Source: an uncultured Arthrobacter sp. (GTDB taxonomy: Bacteria; Actinomycetota; Actinomycetes; Actinomycetales; Micrococcaceae). Taken from it: a stretch of 12,302 nt of DNA. Below the pieces are notes generated by a model. The model had not been told where the DNA came from and did no database searches. It saw nothing but the letters and a program-made list of their open reading frames with translations. The DNA lies in contig CALMVY010000369.1 in the NCBI GenBank assembly GCA_937873245.1, forward strand, positions 1 to 12,302. Reading direction: 5' to 3'. A program made the translations under genes and the position numbers. Shown here piece after piece: positions 6,943 through 12,302 of the stretch (position 1 is the stretch's first letter; each line of letters starts with the position of its first letter).

Positions 6943-7830
6943 TCAGTTGGTCCAGTCGAAGAAGCCCTTGCCGGTCTTGCGTCCGAGTTCGCCGCGGGCC
7001 ACCTTATCGCGCAGGATCTGCGGCGGGGCGAACCGCTCGCCCAGCGTTGAGGCGAGGTATTCGGCGATGCCGAGGCGGACGTCCAGTCCCACGATGTCCG
7101 TGGTCCGCAGCGGTCCGGTGGGGTGCTTGTAGCCCAGGACCATGGCGTTGTCGATGTCCTCGGCGGACGCCACGCCTTCTTCGACCATGCGCATCGCTTC
7201 GAGGGCAATCGCGACCCCCAGCCGTGAAGATGCGAAGCCGGGCGCGTCATTGACGACGACGGCGGTCTTGCCCAGCGCCTCGACCCAGCCGCGGGCCGCC
7301 TGGGCCAGCGGCTCCGAGGTGTGCTCGCCGAGGACCACCTCGATCAGGGTGGACGCCGGCACCGGGTTGAAGAAGTGCAGGCCCAGGAAGTTCTGCGGAC
7401 GCTGCAGCTCGGCGGCCAGGGCATTGACGGAGATGGAGGAGGTGTTGGAGGCGAGGCAGGCGTCGGCGGCCAGGCGTTCCTCGATTCCCCGCAGGGAGGC
7501 CACTTTCAGGTCCCAGTCTTCGGGGACGGCCTCGATGACCAGCTGGCGGTCCTTGAAATCGTCGTAGTCCACCGTCACCGAAAGCCGCGAGACCATCTCG
7601 TCCAGGTTACCGTCGATGGCGCCCCGTTCGATGCTCTTGGCCGCCGCCGATTCCACCCGCTCGCGGGCAGCTTCGGCGGACTGTTCGTCGCGCTCGACGA
7701 CGAGGACGTTGGCGCCGTTGATCAGGAAGGCGTGCGCGATGCCGGCGCCCATGCGGCCGCCGCCGAGAACTCCAACGAAGTTCGGGAGGGTATCAGAGGG
7801 AAGGTCAGCGGGGCGTGCGGAGTTGCTCAT
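6943..7830 (-). CDS. paaH: 3-hydroxyacyl-CoA dehydrogenase, PaaH-like
   Basis: A 295-residue protein, the usual length for the monofunctional enzyme. The Rossmann motif VGVLGGGRMGAGIA (19-32) and the acid ending the second strand (VVERD, 44-48) indicate NAD. The catalytic residues line up as Ser131 in SNTSSIS, His152 in GLHFFNPVP, Glu164 in LIEVV and Asn194 in VNDAPGF. KTGKGFFDW closes the C-terminal domain. It oxidises 3-hydroxyacyl-CoA to 3-ketoacyl-CoA. In the phenylacetate pathway the substrate is 3-hydroxyadipyl-CoA. Its ATG is 2 bases after the stop of the hydratase gene, with GGAAGAAG just upstream inside that gene, so the two are coupled. A butyryl-chain (FadB2/Hbd) role is the alternative. 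The upstream thiolase and PaaR-type operator favour PaaH. Confidence 0.85.
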   Translation of the reverse strand: MSNSARPADLPSDTLPNFVGVLGGGRMGAGIAHAFLINGANVLVVERDEQSAEAARERVESAAAKSIERGAIDGNLDEMVSRLSVTVDYDDFKDRQLVIEAVPEDWDLKVASLRGIEERLAADACLASNTSSISVNALAAELQRPQNFLGLHFFNPVPASTLIEVVLGEHTSEPLAQAARGWVEALGKTAVVVNDAPGFASSRLGVAIALEAMRMVEEGVASAEDIDNAMVLGYKHPTGPLRTTDIVGLDVRLGIAEYLASTLGERFAPPQILRDKVARGELGRKTGKGFFDWTN

Positions 7831-7832
7831 CT

Positions 7833-8651
7833 TCAGTTCTTCTTCCGGTCTGGATCCTGGTCGGACGTGGTGGCGGACTTCTTGGCTGACTTTTTGTCCA
7901 AAAACGCCTGCATGCGGTCGAACTTCGCCTGGGATTCAAAGAGGATCCCCTGCGCCAGCTGGTCGATCAGGGGGTGAGCTTCGGCGGGGGCGTGGAACAC
8001 CGACTTGGTGATCCGGACGGCGAGGGGATCCTGGCCGGCAATCCTGTCGGCCAGGGCGTGGGCCGCCGCCATCAGTTCGGGCGCCTCATGGATCTCGGTG
8101 ATGAGGTTGACGGCGAGGGCCCGCTCGGCGCGCAGCACGCTGCCGGCCAGCAGGATTTCCTTGGCCACCGGCTCCCCCACGAGCTCCTTCAGGCGCCAGC
8201 TCGCACCGGCAGCGGCGAGGATGCCCAGGCCGGTTTCCGGGTTGCCGATCCGCACGGACGGCGTGCCGATCCGGAAGTCAGCGGCGTACGCCAGCTCGGC
8301 GCCGCCGCCCAGGCAGAAGCCGTCCAGGGCCGCGATGACGGGCATCGGCAGCTTGGCGATCCGCACAAAGATGGTGGAGTTGATGCCCTGCAGGGCATCG
8401 TCGCGACGGCGTTCGCGGAGCTGGCCGATGTCCGCCCCGGAGGCGAAGACACCCTCCGTGCCGGCGATGATCAGCACCTTCGGGGTCTGCTCCAGCGCGG
8501 CGCAGACGGCGTGCAGCTCGTCGACCATCTGCTGGTCGATGGCGTTGCGCACCTCGGGCCGGTTGAGGAGCACCACCAGCCGGTCCTCGCGCTCGTCGAC
8601 CAGCAGCGTGCTGAAAGCCTGCGGGTTGAGGCCCGTCGCCGGGGCCGCCAC
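7833..8651 (-). CDS. paaF: Enoyl-CoA hydratase (crotonase family), PaaF-like
   Basis: A 272-residue crotonase-fold protein. FASGADIGQL (69-78) and GFCLGGGAELAYAADF (111-126) supply the oxyanion hole. Both catalytic glutamates are present, Glu119 in GGAEL and Glu139 in GNPETG, 20 apart as in mammalian crotonase. This supports hydratase rather than isomerase (PaaG) activity and fits 2,3-dehydroadipyl-CoA hydration. The usual GGTQRL after the second Glu is replaced by AGASWRL. The C-terminal 20 residues are a Lys/Asp-rich tail (KKSAKKSATTSDQDPDRKKN). The start is the GTG at 8651, which shares one base with the thiolase stop (TAGTG), with GGAG 8 bases upstream. A longer in-frame start at 8699 would lie wholly inside the thiolase gene and add no family sequence. 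Confidence 0.82.
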   Translation of the reverse strand: MAAPATGLNPQAFSTLLVDEREDRLVVLLNRPEVRNAIDQQMVDELHAVCAALEQTPKVLIIAGTEGVFASGADIGQLRERRRDDALQGINSTIFVRIAKLPMPVIAALDGFCLGGGAELAYAADFRIGTPSVRIGNPETGLGILAAAGASWRLKELVGEPVAKEILLAGSVLRAERALAVNLITEIHEAPELMAAAHALADRIAGQDPLAVRITKSVFHAPAEAHPLIDQLAQGILFESQAKFDRMQAFLDKKSAKKSATTSDQDPDRKKN

Positions 8652-9877
8652 TACACCCGCTCCAGCAGCATCGCGGTGCCCTGGCCCACGCCGATGCACA
8701 TGGTGGCGAGGCCGATCCTGGCGTCTTCGCGCTCCATCCGGCCCAGCAGGGTGATCGCGAGCCGTGAGCCGGACGAACCCAGCGGGTGGCCCAGGGAGAT
8801 TGCGCCGCCGTCGCGGTTCACAATTTCGGGGTCCAGCCCAAGCCGCCGCATGGTGGCCAGGGACTGGGTGGCAAAGGCTTCGTTGAGTTCGACGGCGCCG
8901 AGGTCGCCGACGCTGAGACCGGTCCGGGCGAGCACCTTTTGGGTGGCCGGGACGGGGCCGATGCCCATGATCTCGGGCTCGCAGCCGGCGGAGGCGCCGT
9001 CGATGATCCGGGCTCGCGGGGTGAGGCCGAGCTTTTCGATGGCCGCTTCGGAGGCGACGATGATGGCGGAGGCGCCGTCGTTGAGCGTGGAGGAGTTGCC
9101 GGCCGTGACCACCGAACCGCCGGCGACGACGGGGCGGAGCCCGGAGAGCACGTCCATCGTGGTGCCGGCGCGGGGGCCCTCGTCGGTGTCGACGACGGTT
9201 TCGCCCTTGCGGGTCTTGACGGTCACGGGCACGATTTCGTCGGCAAAGCGGCCGGCGGCGATGGCCGCGAGCGAGCGTTCGTGGGAGCGGACGGCGAACG
9301 CGTCGGCGTCCTCGCGCGTGATCCCGTCCACCCTGGCGACTTCCTCGGCGGTTTCCGGCATCGAGTAGGTCATCTTCCCGCCGCGGGCCAGCTCGCCCTT
9401 TTGGAACAGCGGGTTCACGAAGCGCCAGCCGATGGAGGTGTCGAAAATCTGGCCCGGCTTGGCGAAGCCGGTCTGCGGCTTCTCCTGGACCCAGGGGGCG
9501 CGGCTCATGGATTCGACCCCGCCGGCGATCACGATGTCCGCGGCGCCGGACTTGATCATCTGGCTGGCCATGATGATGGCGCTCAGGCCGGAGGCGCAGA
9601 GCCGGTTCACGGTGATGCCGGGGATGTGCAGCGGCAGGCCCGCCAGGATGGTGGCCATCCGGGCGACGTTGCGGTTTTCCTCGCCGGCGCCATTGGCATT
9701 GCCCAGGATGACCTCGTCGATGCTCTCGGGGTCCAGCCCTGCCCGGGCCACAGCCTCGCGGACCACAAGGGCGGCCAGGTCATCGGGGCGGACCGCGGAG
9801 AGTGCCCCGCCGTAGCGGCCCACCGCAGTGCGGGCGCCCCCTACAAGAAATGCCTGTGGTCCTGCTGCTGATGCCAT
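8651..9877 (-). CDS. paaJ: Acetyl-CoA acyltransferase (thiolase II), PaaJ/PcaF-like 3-oxoadipyl-CoA thiolase
   Basis: A 408-residue degradative thiolase of full length. Acyl-accepting Cys94 is in TVNRLCASGLSA, His364 in LGHPLGSSG and Cys394 in TMCIGVGQG. AGNSSTLNDGASA (259-271) and VELNEAFATQSL (329-340) are family signatures. The enzyme cleaves a 3-ketoacyl-CoA with CoA. In phenylacetate or protocatechuate breakdown it gives succinyl-CoA and acetyl-CoA. It is the first gene of the operon, followed by the hydratase and dehydrogenase. ATG 9877 was chosen because AAGGGTG lies just upstream and MASAAGPQAFLVGGARTAVG starts the fold directly. A TTG at 9973 would add 32 Asp/Ser-rich residues encoded by short repeats, and is judged leader sequence. 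A general beta-oxidation thiolase (FadA) is the alternative. Confidence 0.87.
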   Translation of the reverse strand: MASAAGPQAFLVGGARTAVGRYGGALSAVRPDDLAALVVREAVARAGLDPESIDEVILGNANGAGEENRNVARMATILAGLPLHIPGITVNRLCASGLSAIIMASQMIKSGAADIVIAGGVESMSRAPWVQEKPQTGFAKPGQIFDTSIGWRFVNPLFQKGELARGGKMTYSMPETAEEVARVDGITREDADAFAVRSHERSLAAIAAGRFADEIVPVTVKTRKGETVVDTDEGPRAGTTMDVLSGLRPVVAGGSVVTAGNSSTLNDGASAIIVASEAAIEKLGLTPRARIIDGASAGCEPEIMGIGPVPATQKVLARTGLSVGDLGAVELNEAFATQSLATMRRLGLDPEIVNRDGGAISLGHPLGSSGSRLAITLLGRMEREDARIGLATMCIGVGQGTAMLLERV

Positions 9878-9904
9878 GGGTACACCCTTCACGCGATAAA
9901 CGTC

Positions 9905-9958
9905 TCTGTCATCGAATCTGTCATCGAAAGAACTGTCGTCGGAAGAACTCTCATCGGC
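9905..9958 (-). repeat. Short tandem repeats in the thiolase leader
   Basis: On the plus strand TCTGTCATCGAA occurs twice back to back (9905-9916 and 9917-9928, identical). It is followed by two 15-base units starting AGAACT (9929-9943 and 9944-9958, three mismatches). All four share a core close to CTGTCATCG. They lie in the transcribed leader between the predicted transcription start and the thiolase ATG. A role in mRNA folding or protein binding is possible; nothing shows one. Confidence 0.6.
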
Positions 9959-9988
9959 GGCATCGACGGTCAACCCGCCGGCGCGCCA

Positions 9989-10010
9989 ATTTACCGACCG
10001 TTCGTTCTAT
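9989..10010. promoter_or_regulatory. Second PaaR-type operator, at the thiolase operon promoter
   Basis: ACCGACCGTTCGTT (9993-10006) matches ACCGnnCGnnCGGT at nine of ten fixed bases; the right half reads CGTT instead of CGGT. It lies just downstream of the predicted -10 of the thiolase promoter and covers the expected transcription start. A bound repressor would block initiation there. The central bases ACCG..CG..CG are shared with the paaZ/paaI site. Confidence 0.6.
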
Positions 10011-10012
10011 AA

Positions 10013-10040
10013 AGATTACACGGCGCGGCAAGGGGGTCAA
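10013..10040 (-). promoter_or_regulatory. Promoter of the thiolase-hydratase-dehydrogenase operon
   Basis: Read on the minus strand, TTGACC (10035-10040) and TAATCT (10013-10018) are separated by 16 bases, a good housekeeping-sigma promoter. Transcription would start near 10006, inside the PaaR-type operator, giving a leader of about 130 bases before the thiolase ATG. The -35 lies just beyond the pentapeptide gene's stop, so the operon has its own promoter. Confidence 0.6.
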
Positions 10041-10056
10041 TCAAAGCCCCGCCGGA

Positions 10057-10734
10057 TTACGCGACCACGACGCCGAGGTGGCTCGCCATGAGCGGCGCCA
10101 GCAGGCCGAGCTGGTAGTCGTCGATCACGAGCCCGGCGAGACTGTCCAGTCCGCTGATGGCGCGGAAGTCGGTGCCGCGGATGTCAAAGTCCTTGAGCCT
10201 GGCACCGGCGACGTCGAGGGTGCCGATGGTGCAGTTCTTCAGGGCCACCCGGGTCGCGGCGCAGGAGCCAAGGTCCAGTTCGTTGATGATGCAGTCGCTG
10301 ATCTGCACGTCCGTGAGCTTGGAACCGCGGAGGTTCACATAGTCGAGCTTGCCGCCGTCGATCCTTACGGACTGCCAGCCGCTCTCGTAAAGTTCCGCGG
10401 AACCCCACCGGGGGTTGCCGATCTCGACGTCGCGCAGGGTGCTGCGGGCCGCCATGAACACGGGGGCATATGCCTCGGCCAGAATGCAATCGCGGAAGGT
10501 GGCACCGCGCAGCTGGGTCTCGTTGAACGACACCCCCTGGAAGTCGCACTCGGCAAAGTCGGCGCCGGCAAGTTCCAGCCCGTCCGCGGAGGCCCGGCTG
10601 TACCGGACGCCGTCGTACCGCTCCCCCGGCTGGAAGTCCGGGCACGGGTCCTCCCGGAGCTCCGGCAGCAGGACAGGACTCAGCCGCGGCGCGGTGACCT
10701 TCGGCCCCTTGGCCGCCGCGGTGCCCCGCGCCAC
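10057..10734 (-). CDS. Pentapeptide-repeat protein
   Basis: A 225-residue cytoplasmic protein. From about residue 50 to 195 it runs in five-residue steps of the A(D/N)LxX kind: LELAGADFAECDFQGVSF, LRGATFRDCIL, VNLRGSKLTDVQISDCII, ELDLGS, LDVAGARLKDFDIRGTDF. This predicts a right-handed quadrilateral beta-helix. The middle (about 88-120) departs from the repeat and may be a loop or break. No fused enzymatic domain is seen. Some pentapeptide proteins mimic DNA and protect gyrase; others have no known role. Nothing here shows which applies. The GTG start at 10734 shares one base with the SRPBCC stop (TAGTG), so translation is probably coupled and the two proteins may act together. The frame stays open to 10992, but that extension reads an implausible Arg/Gly/Pro-rich sequence through the upstream gene and was excluded. 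Confidence 0.85.
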   Translation of the reverse strand: MARGTAAAKGPKVTAPRLSPVLLPELREDPCPDFQPGERYDGVRYSRASADGLELAGADFAECDFQGVSFNETQLRGATFRDCILAEAYAPVFMAARSTLRDVEIGNPRWGSAELYESGWQSVRIDGGKLDYVNLRGSKLTDVQISDCIINELDLGSCAATRVALKNCTIGTLDVAGARLKDFDIRGTDFRAISGLDSLAGLVIDDYQLGLLAPLMASHLGVVVA

Positions 10735-11192
10735 TAGAGCGACTCGGCCTTGGCCGCGATTTCGGCCAGGTCCTTGGCGAGGGCCTTGCGGGTCATGCGC
10801 ATGCCCAGCTTCCCGAAGAGCGCCATGGCCAGCTTGTGCATCCGGGAGGGGTTCTGGAGCTCGGCGCCGAAGGTCATTGTCAGGTCCGTGCCGCCGTCGC
10901 GGTCGGCCAGCGTCATGCGCGAGGTGTAGTCGGCCCCGCCCTGCAGCGCTTTCACTGTGGTGCTGCGGGGCGGGTCGGCCTGGGACACCCACATTTCCAC
11001 GGTTTCAGACCTGCCCATCATGGTGCGGGTTTCCTTCCAGCGCGTGCCCTCGCCGTAGGGGCCGTCGCTGACCATCTGGATCGAATCGATTCCGGACAGG
11101 GTCGCGGCCGATCCCGGAATATCGGAAATGACCGCCCACACCTTGTCCGCCGGGGCGTTGACATGCTGGGTCAAGCTGATTTTGTGGTCCAT
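10734..11192 (-). CDS. SRPBCC (START/Bet v1-like) polyketide-cyclase-type family protein
   Basis: A 152-residue cytoplasmic protein of usual SRPBCC size. The start (HKISLTQHVNAPADKVWAVISD) is the classic first strand plus helix of this fold. GPYGEGTRWKETRTMMG and the late amphipathic helix (KALAKDLAEIAAKAESL) also fit. The family forms a hydrophobic cavity that binds lipids or other ligands; the ligand is unknown here. ATG 11192 is the natural start because a promoter-like -10 lies 7 bases upstream and no ribosome binding site is present, as in leaderless actinobacterial genes. Its stop overlaps the GTG of the pentapeptide gene, making a two-gene unit. Confidence 0.85.
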   Translation of the reverse strand: MDHKISLTQHVNAPADKVWAVISDIPGSAATLSGIDSIQMVSDGPYGEGTRWKETRTMMGRSETVEMWVSQADPPRSTTVKALQGGADYTSRMTLADRDGGTDLTMTFGAELQNPSRMHKLAMALFGKLGMRMTRKALAKDLAEIAAKAESL

Positions 11193-11199
11193 GGCATTG

Positions 11200-11229
11200 A
11201 GCCTAGCCCGGCCCCCCCGCAGATTTCAC
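11200..11229 (-). promoter_or_regulatory. Probable leaderless promoter of the SRPBCC gene
   Basis: On the minus strand GTGAAA (11224-11229) and TAGGCT (11200-11205) are 18 bases apart. TAGGCT ends 7 bases before the A of the start codon, so transcription would begin at or next to the ATG. Confidence 0.45.
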
Positions 11230-11251
11230 CCCTCCGGTAGCGGACACCCCC

Positions 11252-11282
11252 TTGAATTAGTAAGCATGCTTTGTGTTAGGGT
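11252..11282 (+). promoter_or_regulatory. Promoter of the CsbD-like gene with an embedded palindrome
   Basis: TTGAAT (11252-11257) and TAGGGT (11277-11282) are 19 bases apart. The spacer holds AAGCATGCTT (11263-11272), a perfect 10-bp palindrome between the two elements. This is a common repressor position. The transcript would have a leader of about 37 bases. The regulator is unknown. Confidence 0.5.
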
Positions 11283-11326
11283 GAAAGAACGTTGAATTTC
11301 AACCGGAAACGAAAGGTGTTCACACC

Positions 11327-11503
11327 ATGGGTATCGGAGACAAGATTCAGAACGAAGCAGAGCACCTCGGCGGCAAGGCCAAGGAAGCTACTGGAAACGC
11401 CACCAACAATGACGAACTGCGCGCCGAGGGCCAGAAGGACCAGGTAGTAGCAGACGCCAAGAAGGTCGGCGAGAACGTCAAGGACGGTTTCAAGAGGGAC
11501 TAG
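11327..11503 (+). CDS. CsbD-like small stress protein
   Basis: A 58-residue, highly charged hydrophilic protein. It opens MGIGDKIQNEAEHLGGKAKE and continues ATGNATNNDELRAEGQKDQ, matching the CsbD pattern of an amphipathic helix, KxKEATG, then a D-L-A-EG(K/Q)xDQ motif and a second helix. The usual third-position Leu/Gln-Lys core is kept, and no Cys or aromatic residue other than one Phe is present. CsbD proteins are induced in general stress (SigB regulon in Bacillus); their molecular role is not known. AAAGG lies about 11 bases before the ATG. The gene has its own promoter and a strong terminator, so it is a single-gene unit. Confidence 0.9.
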   Translation: MGIGDKIQNEAEHLGGKAKEATGNATNNDELRAEGQKDQVVADAKKVGENVKDGFKRD

Positions 11504-11517
11504 TACTTACGTAAGCG

Positions 11518-11561
11518 GCGGCGCCGGACTTTCCTTTTGGGGGATGTCCGGCGCCGCTTTT
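11518..11561 (+). terminator. Intrinsic terminator of the CsbD-like gene
   Basis: GCGGCGCCGGAC (11518-11529) and GTCCGGCGCCGC (11546-11557) form a perfect 12-bp stem with a 16-base loop, followed by TTTTGTGT. It starts 14 bases after the stop codon. A separate 10-bp palindrome, CTTACGTAAG (11506-11515), lies between the stop and the stem. Confidence 0.88.
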
Positions 11562-11568
11562 GTGTGCC

Positions 11569-11600
11569 CGGTCTTTGGTGAGCGCGGTCTTTGGTGAGCA
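11569..11600. repeat. 16-bp tandem duplication
   Basis: CGGTCTTTGGTGAGCG (11569-11584) is repeated immediately (11585-11600) with one mismatch in the last base. It lies just after the CsbD terminator and outside any gene. Confidence 0.75.
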
Positions 11601-11620
11601 CGGACGGAGGTTGCCCTCGG

Positions 11621-11908
11621 ACCCATCGATTCTCCACAAATGGCCGCAAAACCACGGGCGCATAAACCCAGGTCCCGCCGATTCACCACAAATGGCCGCC
11701 AAACCACCCGGATAGCGGCCATTCCCGTCGGATGGGCGCTTCGTGGACACGGGCCTCCGGATGCAGCAGCTGGACGCCACCCCAGGGCCCCACCCATTCA
11801 CCAGAAATGGCCGCTAACAACCCCGGACATCGACCCAGGGCCCCACCCGTTCACCACAAATGGCCGCCAAACCACCCCGGATAGCGGCCATTCCCGTCAG
11901 ATGGGCGC
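11621..11908. repeat. Non-coding repeat array with 52-53 bp units and a 167-168 bp higher-order period
   Basis: Four copies of a core near TTCACCACAAATGGCCGCC begin at about 11629, 11681, 11796 and 11849. Copies 1-2 and 3-4 are spaced 52 and 53 bases apart. The pairs are 167-168 bases apart, so the whole looks like a diverged duplication. After copies 2 and 4 the inverted half GCGGCCATT follows, then CCCGTC(G/A)GATGGGCGC. AATGGCCGC and GCGGCCATT can form a 9-bp stem. Copies 3 and 4 are both preceded by CAGGGCCCCACCC. No stable open reading frame with a ribosome binding site fits. It is not a CRISPR array, since the spacing, copy number and divergence are wrong. A dispersed intergenic (REP/MITE-like) element of this lineage is the likeliest reading. 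Confidence 0.75.
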
Positions 11909-12031
11909 GGACAGATGCGCGCGTCGATAGCCCAGGTCCCCTGCGTGGACGGAGCGCCACATACCCCGCGTACCCAAGCACCCCGCGCCCCCACAGCCGC
12001 GCCGCCCACGCCCACGCCCACGCGTAAACGA
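11909..12031. other. Non-coding GC-rich stretch without recognised function
   Basis: No supported gene lies between the repeat array and the permease terminator. The only pattern is a three-fold CCCACG hexamer repeat at 12005-12022. Together with the terminator and array, the whole gap between the CsbD-like gene and the permease (about 590 bases) appears non-coding. Confidence 0.6.
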
Positions 12032-12066
12032 ACGACGGCGGGCCCCCACCGGAGGCCCGCCGTCGT
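12032..12066 (-). terminator. Intrinsic terminator of the amino-acid permease gene
   Basis: ACGACGGCGGGCC (12032-12044) pairs perfectly with GGCCCGCCGTCGT (12054-12066), a 13-bp stem with a 9-base loop. It starts 25 bases beyond the permease stop. On the minus strand TCGTTTACG follows, a short T-rich tail. Confidence 0.85.
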
Positions 12067-12091
12067 CTGTGTTGGTTCTTGCCTTGAACGG

Positions 12092-12302
12092 CTAGTTGAA
12101 GAGCGCGTTCTTGGGCTCGTTGTTCTTGACCTTGTGCCAGCCAAGCCACAGCAGGAGCGCGAAGAACGGGATGGTCGCCAGGGTCCAGAGGCCGAGGTGG
12201 AACACTTCACCGGTCTTGCTGGTCATGGTGTCGAAACCGATCAGCACCGTGATCGCCAGCAGGGCAACCAGGCCGGCCCAGCTGGCCCAGATTCCGCCGG
12301 GC
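12092..12302 (-). CDS. Amino-acid permease of the APC superfamily (C-terminus only, runs off right edge)
   Basis: The last 69 residues are visible; the gene continues past base 12302. They hold two hydrophobic segments. SWAGLVALLAITVLIGF is followed by a short polar loop (DTMTSKTGEVFHL), then LWTLATIPFFALLLWLGW and a charged cytoplasmic tail (HKVKNNEPKNALFN). This layout matches the last two membrane helices of the amino-acid transporter group that includes GabP, CycA and LysP. The substrate cannot be read from this fragment. It would import an amino acid by proton symport if typical. A strong terminator follows its stop. Confidence 0.7.
   Translation of the reverse strand, partial: PGGIWASWAGLVALLAITVLIGFDTMTSKTGEVFHLGLWTLATIPFFALLLWLGWHKVKNNEPKNALFN

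Noticed and set aside
7974..9368. 464-codon plus-strand open frame
   Set aside because: It is antisense to the thiolase and hydratase genes, with low-complexity composition typical of GC-driven shadow frames.
9878..9973. N-terminal extension of the thiolase from a TTG
   Set aside because: It would be encoded by the short leader repeats, is absent from thiolase folds, and a good ribosome binding site precedes the ATG at 9877.
11621..11908. CRISPR array
   Set aside because: Units are diverged, only four cores are present, spacing alternates between about 52 and 115 bases, and no cas gene is near.
11490..12210. Several minus-strand open frames of about 100 codons over the repeat array
   Set aside because: They read through the repeats and two strong terminators, have no ribosome binding sites, and would encode repeated meaningless segments.

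Overview
The window is GC-rich DNA, with strong third-position GC in every gene. Gene content, GTG starts, stop/start overlaps and a probable leaderless promoter point to an actinobacterium of the Micrococcaceae (Arthrobacter/Pseudarthrobacter type). That placement is inferred from style and recalled family similarity; no search was run.

Layout. Left edge (1-862): the 5' end of paaZ on the minus strand, diverging from a hotdog thioesterase (paaI type) across an intergenic region with a near-perfect palindromic operator of the PaaR type. Middle (966-6307): mostly secreted or envelope proteins. These are a two-repeat DUF4397 protein (+), a minus-strand pair made of a CX5R tyrosine phosphatase and an 885-residue LPNTG-anchored trypsin-fold protease, and a secreted SGNH/GDSL esterase (+) behind a strongly structured leader. 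Right-centre (6304-9877): a tightly packed minus-strand operon of thiolase, enoyl-CoA hydratase and 3-hydroxyacyl-CoA dehydrogenase, followed after 30 bases by a GNAT acetyltransferase. Its promoter (about 10013-10040) carries a second PaaR-type operator at the expected transcription start. Right (10057-11503): a leaderless SRPBCC gene overlapping a pentapeptide-repeat gene on the minus strand, and a 58-residue CsbD-like stress protein on the plus strand. The last 600 bases hold terminators, a roughly 290-bp non-coding repeat array with a 167-168 bp higher-order period, and the 3' end of an amino-acid permease.

How the genes work together. PaaZ, PaaI and the thiolase/hydratase/dehydrogenase trio fit the lower part of aerobic phenylacetate degradation: ring opening and aldehyde oxidation, beta-oxidation to acetyl-CoA and succinyl-CoA, and rescue of trapped CoA. 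The two operators suggest one repressor controls both blocks, although about 5.4 kb of unrelated secreted-protein genes lies between them. The ring-activating ligase, the epoxidase (paaABCDE) and the regulator are not in the window.

No wholly new defence or mobile system was seen. The features most worth follow-up are the split regulon, the structured leader before the esterase, the phosphatase/anchored-protease pair, the repeat array, and the short repeats in the thiolase leader.
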